A stretch of DNA of 64,000 nucleotides, taken from contig MNCI01033639.1 in NCBI GenBank assembly GCA_015680685.1, forward strand, positions 167,760-231,759. Reading direction: 5' to 3'. The DNA is from Gnetum montanum (lineage: Eukaryota; Streptophyta; Gnetopsida; Gnetales; Gnetaceae). Under the pieces are notes generated by a model that saw only the letters and a list, made by a program, of their open reading frames with translations, ran no database searches and was not told the DNA's origin. Made by a program: the position numbers and the translations under genes. Positions 11,951-22,519 of this stretch are shown piece after piece. Positions within the stretch are counted from its first letter, which is position 1. The number at the start of each line of letters is the position of its first letter.

Positions 11951-14900
11951 CCTACCAAGGTTTTGCCTTTGTCCATGGTAGTCCATGCAGGTGGCTCCAT
12001 GGAAAATGTAGCAGAAGAGCTCTCTCTGAAGGGGGTGATGATCTATCTCATGGGAGAATCACTCACAAATATACTCTATGTGAACAAGTCATATGCCTAC
12101 TTCACGCCAATTACCTCAAGAAACATCTCAAGGTGGCAACATTTGGTACATTCCTCCTTGTACCATTGTAGGTATGCATCATGCTCTCACTTATACTGAT
12201 GTTTGTGATTCTTCTGCATTTGTCCCAAATGATAAACCTTTATGCTATAATTTTTCCAATCTTGATTCTTATGAGTAAGTAAATCCATCTAAAGTTGTTG
12301 CTCTACCATCTTCTACATGGCCTCGTTCTTACCTCTAATAGCTATCCAATACCTGGTATACTCAATCTTAGAGGTACACTAGGTGCCATCTCCCCATGAT
12401 CTATCCACTATGAAATTGTATTTGGATTGAAGATTCTTGATCTTCCCATCCTACCTGGTCACCCTCTCCTGTAGTTCATGTACACATTTTCATAGGTACT
12501 CATTCGAGCACCTATAGATCCGCAACACCTTTGCATAAGAAAGCATGCACTTGTTAGATGTCTTTTACATATGACAAGGCACCTAATCAACTTTAGGAGA
12601 AAATTCAGATAGAGTGTCCACTTTAGCCACCTTGCTCTGATCCCACTGTAGCTTAGGACTTGTAGGCATATAACAACCAATCAATCTTAGCCAAAAACTA
12701 AGAATTTAAGTAGTAAACATGATAACATAAGGAAAACTAGCATTGCACACATACTAAGCTTAGGGTCTACTTGTTGCAAGCGGTCCACCATGTCCTCAAC
12801 AACACCTTCCATGAAGCTAAATTTATCCAACATATCTACCCATGGTTCCATGCGGTAGGTAGATGTGGTACCACTTGTAGGAACATCTAATGTTGTAATA
12901 CAATGATGTAATTAGCATATGGTCTAACAACTAAAGATACCATAGCAAACAAGGGTAGACAGATGGCAATACAAGTTGATTACCTAGCAAGCCCTCACAC
13001 GTGAGTGCAAGAGGCTCACTTAGTTATGTACCATCAAACAAAGTGTCAAAATCACTCCCATTAGGGTGGAGTAACCCCTCTTCTTCCAATTGTTGAAGGG
13101 CCTCTATTGCCTCATGAAGCTCATCTCTATGAGCCACCTCTTCCTTAGCCTAAGGAGGTGCTTCCTTCACTACCACCTTGATTGTTGCTTTTACAGCCCC
13201 CTCTTCTTTTTCTACAATTAACACATACACATGTATAGCATGTCATTACATATAGCACATCATTATCTAATTAACAATATATCATAACAAAAAAACATAA
13301 AAATAATAATATACATGAATGTAACTAAGGCATCTAAGAAGCTACACATACTAACATACTAACCTACAACATTTGCTTGCAAGCTTTGTAGCTTGATGTG
13401 AATCCTTTTGCTACTTGGCTTTTTGATCTTAGGGGCAGCTTCCTCTTGAGGATGCTACCTCTTGATCTTGGTCTTAGATGGCCCCACCATCTCTACTATG
13501 TAACGATCCACTTTGCTCATGTCCTTGGTGCCAACTAGAACACCCTCGCCTGTACTCTCACATGAATAATGCAAGTGCCCCATAAGACCCTTGGTCATTA
13601 CTAATAATGACTCATCGATCCCCTCTAGGGGGGTCCTGCATGCATGTGGTCAAGAACATATGCTTGATCCATGGTCGAGACAGTTTCTCATGATCCTACA
13701 CTACCCATTGTCCATCATCTTGCATGACCAAAAGCTCCACAAACCTTTGCAAGTATCCCGCAAAGAATGTGAAATGGACGTGAGACCTCGCATGGAGGTT
13801 GAATTAAAGCCTAGAAATATTTGCATGTAGGCCAATGGCCATGTACACAACTCAGTTGAGCCTTGTACCCTCTAGTAGCACCTCCTTCATCACCCATGCC
13901 TATTCCACCCCTAGGATGTTTTCTTAAGAAAGTAGCTTTGGAAAAGCACAAGCGCAAAATAGAGGGTAGAGCTCTTGCACCTCAGGCATTGGCACATCTT
14001 TGATCGATATGCCTTTGTGAGATTGAGAGGCCTCCAACTAGTCCTTGATCTCCTCTCTATGATCCACCTCCTTACTGGTCTTATTGATAATCGTCAGGCT
14101 ATTAATAGGGATGTGAAAGAGATTAGCAAAGAAGGCTTCGTTGAGGTCCAACACTACTATCATGCCATGCACTTGGGTGACAAACTACCTAATGCCGCTG
14201 CTAGATGAGTGAATGATAGTGACCATTTCAACCACCGAGATACTCAGGCTAAGGGCCAAAAATAGGTCCATTAACCTAGCATGCATGAGTCAAGTCGTCA
14301 ATGCATCTAGTGCTTTGTGCCATAGCTAGTGTTATGCACCCTCCACATCCTCATATTTCATGATGAGTATAGCCTCTATGTGACCTGTTGTAACCGCCAT
14401 TACCTTGGCTGAGGCAATCACTATTGCAACACAAAGCAAAATAACATTAGCACTTCACCATGCAAATAAGGTAAACTAAAAGGCATACATAAGCAAGCAC
14501 ATGGGCCAAAACATAGATACGTACATGGCACAAATGGAGTGTGAGACAAGGATGGTGCTGCAAACACCTCTTTGATGCTAATCTCACCAGTAACCCACTC
14601 CTCATCTAACCAGTTGTGGATCCTACATCACTCATAGGCCTTTGGGTATTGGAAAATGTAGGCCTTTAGATCATGCCCCACCTACTCAATCATGGCTGCC
14701 TGAATGTTTGTGCATGATGCGAATACCTTCAAGGTAGTGCAAGTTAAGGCTAGAGCATCTACCTCATCATGCAAGCCCTCCTCATCAACTCTAAACCTAG
14801 CATTAATGACAAGCCATTAGTAATTTAACATGAGAGAGTAGCACAAAACACTGCAAGAGCCATAAAAGTACCTACCCTCCAACGTAGTAGACAAATCCAA

Positions 14901-15340
14901 GTGGGCTTTGGAATAGGGTATGCACCTGTTGCATCATAAAAAGGGTGTTACTTTTGTTGTAACAAGCAAACCCCATCATGTGTCATACCCTAGATAACTG
15001 ACAAATGCTCCTAAGACCTCTACTTGACCCTCTTACCCCATCAACGTTAGTAGTGGACTCGTCTAAGATGAACTTCAAGATGTTCCAGTTAGCCCTGTGT
15101 AGTAGCGTCTTAGTGATGGCACTAGCAACATCCACCACCAAGTGTGACCACATGATCACATTGAATTACTGCAATAGGTATTCTAGGAACTCTCGAGCTC
15201 CTAGCCAAAACCACTTGATGGTTCACTCGCATATCTGGCACAGGCATGTTAGGGACAAGTTCACTCATGTAACATAGAATGCCCACGAGGTCAACCACTA
15301 TTAGAATAAGCTTCAATAGCACCTTTCAATTATCAAGCAA
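11951..15340 (-). pseudogene. antisense multi-exon coding region inside element B
   Basis: The - strand reads as coding exons joined by phase-compatible splice sites. Exon segments are: about 14880-15340 (boundaries unclear), 14525-14796, 13364-14420, 12984-13211, 12755-12886 and about 11951-12665. Junctions 14525/14420, 13364/13211 and 12984/12886 each have GT and AG ends and keep one reading frame. The product is unknown to me. It would be alpha-helical, with readable stretches such as QELYPLFCACAFPKLLS, LHARSHVHFTFFAGYL and DRYIVEMVGPSKTKIK, plus a Lys/Glu-rich part in the last segment. It has about twenty in-frame stops, mostly TAG or TAA where Gln or Trp would fit, and a frameshift at a C/G run near 13630. 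A TATA box lies upstream at 15520-15527. It could be a captured host gene or an antisense ORF carried by the family. Confidence 0.5.
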
Positions 15341-15519
15341 CAGAAAAGGCATTAGTACACACACATAGATGAAAAATTGTAAAATTTTGATATACATATT
15401 ATAAATTATTAATATAGATTAGTGAAAAGGAAATTTTGACAATACACCCTAGGACCCCACAAGTGTAGGATGTCACTTAACTCATTCGATGTGCCTAGCA
15501 CTCATTGGGGTATAGCATG

Positions 15520-15527
15520 TTTTTATA
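15520..15527 (-). promoter_or_regulatory. TATA-like box upstream of antisense region
   Basis: TATAAAAA on the - strand lies about 180 bases upstream of the first readable antisense exon, at a spacing suitable for a promoter. AT-rich DNA gives such words by chance, so this is only supporting evidence. Confidence 0.35.
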
Positions 15528-15584
15528 GGCTTAGCGTTATATTTTGCAAGTTTAGCATTTTGAATAGTTAACAAAATTTTACTA

Positions 15585-15830
15585 ACTCTAGACTACCTTA
15601 GTGGAGACCATAGTTTCAAAAATGGTAAAATATTTACTAACTCTAGACTACCTCAGTGGAGAGCATAGTCCCAAAAATGGTAAAATTTTTACTAACTCCT
15701 AACTACCCCAGTAGAGAGCATAGTCCCAAAAAAATCAAAATTTTGACAAGCACTGGTGGAAACTGCCCTCTCAACCCTCAAAGCATGGTCAGTGTAGTTC
15801 TAGTCCATGATAGTAGAGAGCATAGTCTCA
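15585..15830 (+). repeat. tandem repeat carrying the LTR motif
   Basis: Three units of about 55-60 bases read ACTAACTC.AGACTACC.CAGTGGAGAGCATAGTC with a following CAAAAATGGTAAAAT. The GAGAGCATAGTC word is the one repeated in the LTRs of this element. Confidence 0.65.
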
Positions 15831-16099
15831 CACTGCACCACACTCATCACACCAACCCAACTCCCCCATGGCCCTCCCTCTCCCTCATCATCGCTGCCCT
15901 AGGAAAAATCTTGGGAGTAGCCCTCAAAGCATCAAAATCCACTCACAGCACTAATGTCCCTGCACCTATAGTATAGAGTGTCATGTGCAGGGCTATCCCT
16001 ACAATGTAACACAAAAAATAACAATGTAACAAAACCCTATCTCCCCCTACCTTACCCCCACCATAGCGTCCTTGCCTAACACAGATTGCGGTTGTGCCA

Positions 16100-16920
16100 T
16101 AGAACACGATGGCAACCACGACCCTTGTGGTTGTGCCATGGTGCACCATGCATGAAGCCTAAGGTCATGTGCCCCATACAAAAAAAATGGATGACAAGCA
16201 ATGGCAGTCATAGTCCCCTACGACTATGCTACATCGCACAATGGCAACCATGACCCCCGTGATCATGTTGCGACATGCAACATGTGGGGCCCTGAGCCCT
16301 GCAACCACCAAACCCTACAACCTTGTAAGATGCCAAACCCTACCCGCACCTTGGCCCCCCTCCCCTATGTGAAAATAAACCCTGTGCCCACCAACAAACG
16401 TAAATAAAAATATCAGTGTAGATCACAGCCGCACTACAGTGTGCAATGGCAACTATGACCATTGCAACCACACCACAACACACAACATCAAAAGCATATT
16501 AAAAAAATAGGCAAAATGATGCACAATGGCAGCCATGACCCCCATGGCTGTGCCACAGTGTGCAACATGTAGAGCGTTGAGCCCTACAAGCCTAAGACCC
16601 ATGCTGCACAATAAAAAAAAGGAAAATGCTCAACATTTGCAGCCCTTAGAATGCTTGCAATTCTCAAAATCCATGAGAACCCCAAAACCATGCATGGCCC
16701 CTAGCTCATGTGCAATCTCCTTTGTTGCCCCAAAAAGAGGAGACAAACATGCACCCTCCCTACCACCATGCCCTCCCTACCACTACAAAAAAAAGAACAC
16801 TGACATGCTATTGTAGTCATAACCCACTACAGCTGCACTGCTGTGCACAATGGCAACCGTGGCCCCTATAATGCATGTGCAAAGCCCTGATCCCACCTAG
16901 CCACAAACCCCCAAAGCCCT
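16100..16920 (+). repeat. degenerate repeats of about 290-310 bp
   Basis: A block with CACAATGGCAACCATGACCC, then a GTGCAACATGTGG-like word and GAGCCCTGCAA, starts near 16236, 16521 and 16846, with a further partial copy near 16105. Runs of A after some blocks add to the pattern. Reading frames here come from the repeats and are not genes. Confidence 0.55.
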
Positions 16921-17603
16921 TCCACAAAAATAGGAAAAATCCAAGCAAGGGGAAGAGCATAGTCAATGTACTTGGCTAACACCGATGACCTCCTCTCCTC
17001 CATGTGTGCTTGCAGTAAGCAGCTGACTACTCTCTCTCCATTGGCAACGTTCGCCAACCCTAGGTGAAGGCATCCACTCCAATGCGTCATCTTTTCCCCA
17101 ACTATGCTCTCCACTAGTAGCAAAGGCAGAAGAAACAACAAGACTATGCTCTCAACATTGTAGTAAAAGTAAAGAAAATGACAAGTTACCATGGTAAAAC
17201 TATGCCTATATACCCTCTAGGGTCATTTAATGAACCACTAACTTGGGACTATGCTCCATACTAAATGCATTGTGGAGAGCATAGTTGGGTGAAAGTGTAG
17301 TAAACCATACTTAGTCCAAAACCAGGATTTTTCATTACCCTACAAATGCCCAAGTTAATTCCACTTCCCAACGATGGCTAGCCCTCCCTGGAATGGCATG
17401 TTTGATGCATCTACGGTCCACTAAGACCTAAAATTGGTGCACATGTGGCCTACGAAGGCTTATAACTAGCATAAAACTTGATTACCTTCCATAGCAACTA
17501 GAATGCATACTTAAGAAAATTTCATTGCATTGCTTTTCCCATTCATGCATATTAAGTTTGTTAACACATGTGCCACTTGATGTTTTTCTAGTTTATTTTG
17601 TAG

Positions 17604-19906
17604 GAAGATGACATGGCTATGCATGAGTAGATCTTCTCACCTTTGGTCCTTATGGTGCCTCATGGCAACATTAAGTGATGCATTGACCCTCATTACTTAG
17701 ACCTCAAGCCTATAGCCTATAACAAATGCATAGTATCTGTAGAAGCACCACTAGACTAGCCTAACCATCTAGTTAAGGCTCTTAACCTAGAGGCAAGGAA
17801 TGTCACAAAGGATCCCCTTGTTAAGATCTCTGTGACAGTGCATAACAGTGAGACGACAATGCTAAAACTCAACTCCTCATTAGAACCCCAATACACTCAA
17901 GACTTGGCAAAAGTACTTAACGATAACATCAAAGTGTTTGCATGGTCATACAAGGACATGTCATACCTAGATCCCTAACTAGTACAACACAAAATCATCC
18001 TTGATCCCTGTATCAAACCAGTTAAGCAGAAAGCTTACAAGGTTAGACCTAAGGTGGCATTGGTAGTTCGTGATGAAATCATTAAGCTTTTCAAAGCTGG
18101 TTTCATCTAGGTTATTAACTATGTGGATTGGGTCTCCAACATCATAGTTGTGCCTAAGAAAAACATTAGAATATGCATTTGCATAGACTTCTAGGACCTA
18201 AGCAAGGCAACCATCAAAGACGATTTATCATTGCCTAGTATTGATCAATTAATCAATACCACCACTAGACATGCCTTGTTGTCCTTCATGGATGGGTTCT
18301 TAGGCTACAACTAGATTAGGATCAACACTAAGCACTAGCTTAGTATAACCTTCATGACCCCCCAGGGTACATTTTGCTACACAATGATGCTTTTTGGATT
18401 AAATAATGTAGGAGCAACATATCAATATGCAATGATATACATCTTTAACTATTACATGCTTAGTTTGCTCAATGACTACGTGGATGATATTATGGTAAAA
18501 TCCAGAGTGGTCCACAACCATGCAAATAATTTAGACTTAGTGGTTAAACACTGCTTAAAACACAAGCTTATGTTAAACCCCAAGAAGTGTGTTTTTGGTG
18601 TCAATATAGGTAGGATGCTTAGCTTTGTAGTATCCAAAGCACGTATACATGTAGATCCCAACAAGGTTAAGGCCATAACCAACTTAGCTCCATTAGCTAA
18701 CCTTAAGGAGATACAACGATTGCAAGCTAGAATACAATTCATACGTAGGTTTATTACCCTATTAATTGAGAAGCTACAACCAATGCAACATTTGCTCAAG
18801 AAAGGATCCCACTTTGAGTGGACAACTCAGTGCTAACAAGTGTTCGACAACATTAAGCAAGAGCTAGCACAATTGCCTATAGTTCATCCTCTATAAGGAG
18901 ATAAGCCTTTTTACATTTATCTTGCCACTTCCAACACGTCCATTGCTTCTCTACTTTGCCAAAAGTGAGATGATGGTGTAGAGGTCCTGGTCTACTACCT
19001 AAGTTAGGCATTAGTAGCCCATGAAATGAGATACAATGGCATGGAGAAGTATTTCCTTTCCGTAGTCTTTTCACTAAATAAGTGGAGGAATTACCTATTC
19101 TGTAGCTAAGTTATCATCATTTGCAAGAACAATGTACTTTGAGCTATCACAATGAATATCTATGAAAGTAGTCGCATTGCACAGTGTAAAGCAATAACAA
19201 TGGAGTTTGACCTACATTATGTCATGCAAGCCTTGATGAAAGGTCAAGTAATAGCCACACAACTCATAGCATCACCAATAGATAATCAAGCTACCATAAA
19301 TCCTGAGTTTCCAAATGAGCAAATTAGTAGTATTAGCCAAGTGCTTGATAACTGTGAGTTAATCCTACATTTCAATGGAGCTTCAACCTCTTGAGGGAGT
19401 AGCACTGCTACTATTATCATGTTTCCCTCTAGAGAGATCTAATCCTTTGCATATCATTTCACATTTCTCTACACCAACAATGTGGTAGAGTACGAAGGTC
19501 TCCTTTGAGGCATCCTTACAACACGCAACCTAGGAATGCAATGCATAGTGATTTGAGGTGATTCATAATTAGTGGTCAATCAAGTAGTAGAGGTTTATGC
19601 CTGCAAATCATAACATTTGCAGCATTACTGCAACCTTGCAAAACACCTTTTCCAACACTTTGCAGCTGCTAATGTCCAACATATTTTCCAAAGCAAAAAT
19701 GCCACTATCAACGCACTTGCAACATTAGCCCTTAGCATAGCATTTAGCATGCTCAATGCATTGGCCACCTCAGTGGTAGATTGCACTACATTTATCACAC
19801 AAACCATCAAGGACACATCCATAGCCACAATTAGCACCACCCATGCAAAAGAATGGTACGACGATATCAAGGCATACCTTCTACAAGGTGAGCCTCACAA
19901 CACTTA
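17604..19906 (+). pseudogene. RT, RNase H and second RNase H of element B
   Basis: One frame with about twenty stops covers three domains. Reverse transcriptase: the N-terminal part has DEIIKLFKAGFI, then VSNIIVVPKK, a D-F-x-D-L-S-K-A word near 18186, LLSFMDGFLGYN, MLFGLNNVGATYQ and the catalytic YVDDIM at about 18477-18494. The first RNase H (about 18840-19260) keeps a VYYLS..L..HE.RY..MEK pattern. The second (about 19345-19740) has the LHFNGAST start, NNVVEYEGLL and GDS.LVV motifs and N-A-L-A-T-L-A-L at its end, as in the archaeal-type RNase H of Tat elements. The frame is the same as that of the protease. The domain order supports a Tat/Ogre assignment. Stops include TAG for Gln in GYNQ and TAA for Gln in GDSQ. 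Confidence 0.75.
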
Positions 19907-19984
19907 AATGCTACTCAAAAGGATGTAGTACGTAAATGTTCATGGAAGTACATCATCATAGGTGATAACACACTATGTTGCGAA

Positions 19985-21092
19985 TCCTATGATGGCATAC
20001 TGCTAACTCGTGTAAGCAAAAATGAAGCAAAGACAATTGTTGAGCAAGTCCATGAAGGACTATGCAAAGGTCACATAGCACCTAGGGCAATGGCAGCAAA
20101 AATTAGACGGCTAAGCTACTATTGGCCTTACATGAAAAGTAATTGCATCTTGAAAGTCAAAATGTGTGACATTTATCAGTGGTAGAGTAACTTAATGCAC
20201 ATGCCATCAACTGAATTGCATACAATGCAAATCACATGGCTATTCCAACACTGGGGCCTAGACATCGTTAGACCCATAACACCTAAGTCCTTCATAGGGC
20301 ATAGCTTCATAATAACCACAACAGAATATTTCACCAAGTGGACTGAAGTTGTTCCCCTTAGGAAAATGACATCGCAGTAGGTTTGCAAATTCATGTTGGA
20401 TAACATAGTGACATGTTTCGACTTGCCCATGATCATAGTGATGGACAACGAACTACAGTTTAGCAACACTGAGACCCAAGCCTTTTGTAAGCACTTTGGA
20501 TTCAAGCACTTCTTTTAATCGCCATACTACCCTCAAGAAAATGGCCAAGTAAAGGCCACTAACAAGGTATCATCAACCTCCTCAAGAAGGTGTTAAGCAA
20601 TAGCAAATGATGATGGCATGAGCAACTAGTCTATGCACCTTGGGCCTACCGCATGATGCATCAAATAGCAATAGGTATGACACCTTATAGCCTCGTCTAC
20701 AAATTTGAAGTAGTTTTGCTACTTGAATTGCAAGTTCCATCACTTTGAGTAATCCTCTCAAACTTCATTGATGAAGGTCAAAATAATGAGTTGAGAACTG
20801 TAGACCTCAACTCAATAGAGGAGGAGTGCATGCATACTCTTGATTGCATTGAGCGATACCAAGAAAAGCAACGGCAAAAGCATCATCACATTCAGCATCA
20901 GTGCCTGCTCAAGAGAGGGGACCTAGTTCTTAAGGCTATTTCTAAACCCGTAGATAAATTCTTAGCCAACTGGGAATGGCCTTTCTTGATCACTAAGGCC
21001 TACAACAACAAAGCATTAAAGCTTGCTGATTAAGATGGAAACAAGTTTGTCAATCCAATAACTCATTCGCACTTGAAGTTGTACTACATCTA
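19985..21092 (+). pseudogene. integrase remnant of element B
   Basis: This is the pol C-terminal domain that inserts the cDNA. The N-terminal zinc-binding part reads HEGLCKGH followed by KMCDIYQ, where the second Cys of the HHCC finger has become Tyr. The core shows HWGLDIVRPI with the first Asp, IIVMDNELQF with the second Asp, and YPQENGQVKATNK with the catalytic Glu near 20530-20570. The C-terminal part (about 20790-21092) has LKRGDLVLK and WEWPFLITKAY, typical of plant Ty3/gypsy integrases, and ends shortly after HLKLYYI. At least two frame changes and several stops break it. Confidence 0.7.
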
Positions 21093-21119
21093 GCATGCAG
21101 CACCACACACCAATGAAGT

Positions 21120-21420
21120 AAGGTAAGCAGCTCATCTACTAAGACGTTAAACTAGCATAGCTCATATGCGAAGATGTTAAACTAGTAGTCCACCATGACT
21201 ATAAACTAGTAGTCCATCGTGACTTTAAACTAGTAGTCTTTAAAAAGTGGCACAACACATCCACTAAGACATTAAACTAGCACAGAGTAGTCTACTAGGA
21301 CTATAAACTAGCACAACATGGTCTTCCATGACCTTAAACTAGGCTCAATGGTCTACTAGGACCTTGAACTAGTAAATTCATGGTCTACCAAGACCTTAAA
21401 CTAGGTTCGCATTAATAACT
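21120..21420 (+). repeat. degenerate tandem repeat after integrase
   Basis: About eight units of 30-40 bases centre on TTAAACTAG or ATAAACTAG with intervening GTC.ACTA.GAC words. The core is shared with the array at 11225-11480 that follows the protease. Confidence 0.7.
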
Positions 21421-22505
21421 TCTTCCAATCTTCTGCAAGCAAGCAAGCGAGCATACTACAACTCTCCTTCTACACCAAACAAGCAAGCACACTATAGTTC
21501 CAAAATAGAGCACTTGAAACCTATGCAACCTATGTCACTGATGTCACCTTCTGCATTTGGTAATCTACAATCTATGTGCATTTATGTATTATGTGATTTT
21601 CTTGTCTTCTCGGAGTTGCATTTGTAGGACGAAGCTCTAGGCAATTGTGCAAAGGCGCATCTCATCACAGCAACAAGTTGCTACATCACTTTGATGTGCA
21701 TGATTGAACTAGCTGAACCTCTCAAGAGTGCATATCCCTATTATTCCATTATAGCCTACTCACATCTACTTCTATATCCCAATATCCTTTCACTTACAAA
21801 CCTTTTTAATACTCACATGTTGTGACCACATGGCACCCTCTTCAAGTCAAACTACAAAACCCAAGCTAGACGTAACATAAGTCGTCCCATGGCAAGCCTT
21901 TGTTGATGAGTCAAAGCCCAAGTGGATGTAACATAAGTCATCCCAAAGAAGAAACACCTATCATACAAATGTGATGCAGTTTCACAAACAACAAAGCAAA
22001 CCCCATCTAGTGACATGCAACCTACTTGATGGAAAGCACCTCTTAGCAAAGCAATTTAGTAATGTGTAGAGCCCAAAGAAGGTTCATCCCACAAAAAAGC
22101 AAAAAAAAAAAAGGGGAAAAGCATGTCACCAAGCAATCCAGTAGTAAAGCAATTTCACAACCAGCCTAGCCTTGAATCTACACCTTAACTCTCTCACAAG
22201 CACTCCGATAAGGGATCAATGTTTTCAAGGGTAAGCCACTCTGGTGACATGGTCACCGTTAGCTATGATGTCCTCATGTCATAACATCCTACTTAAACCA
22301 CACCTTCCCTTTTATCCCTAGCATGTCACCTACACCTTTTACTCCCAATTCTCACCTACTATCTAGCATACCACTATCCATAGCACTCTTAGGCATGATG
22401 CAATGACATTTGATCAAGTACCAAAGAGTGATGTTGATGCCAAGTCTACTATGGTGTTTTGCTATTCTTTGTTGACATCTCTTGGGCCACTCCTCCAAAC
22501 TTCAA
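21421..22505 (+). other. 3' non-coding region of element B
   Basis: No coding region is visible. A run of twelve A followed by GGGGAAAAGC at about 22091-22115 is purine rich but not next to the LTR. A pair of similar segments (GTAACATAAGTCGTCCCA and GTAACATAAGTCATCCCA, near 21872 and 21925) is a small direct repeat. Confidence 0.45.
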
Positions 22506-22519
22506 CAAAGAGGAATCAA
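22506..22519 (+). other. polypurine tract of element B
   Basis: AAAGAGGAATCAA immediately precedes the TG start of the 3' LTR. It is purine rich as needed for plus-strand priming, with a few pyrimidines from decay. Confidence 0.5.

Larger units (their letters stand above)
10917..17603 (+). other. putative pol intron of element B (PR to RT interval)
   Basis: Protease and RT, normally adjacent, are 6.7 kb apart. The left edge reads CCAG|GTTAGG with the protease frame at a codon boundary. The right edge is a T-rich tract ending TTTTGTAG|GAAGATG at 17603/17604, with the RT frame again at a codon boundary. Splicing would therefore fuse the two in phase. Ogre elements are known to have an intron at this place in pol. 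The interval contains tandem repeats, an antisense multi-exon coding region and repeated LTR motifs. An inserted foreign element is the alternative, but I found no flanking duplication. Confidence 0.45.

Noticed and set aside
15005-15277. open frames on both strands at the right end of the antisense region
   Set aside because: The frames conflict with the frame continued by splice junctions further on; I kept only the exon-consistent reading and marked this exon as unclear.
16201-16816. Pro- and Cys-rich open frames on +
   Set aside because: They follow the 300 bp repeats and are interrupted at each unit; not protein coding.
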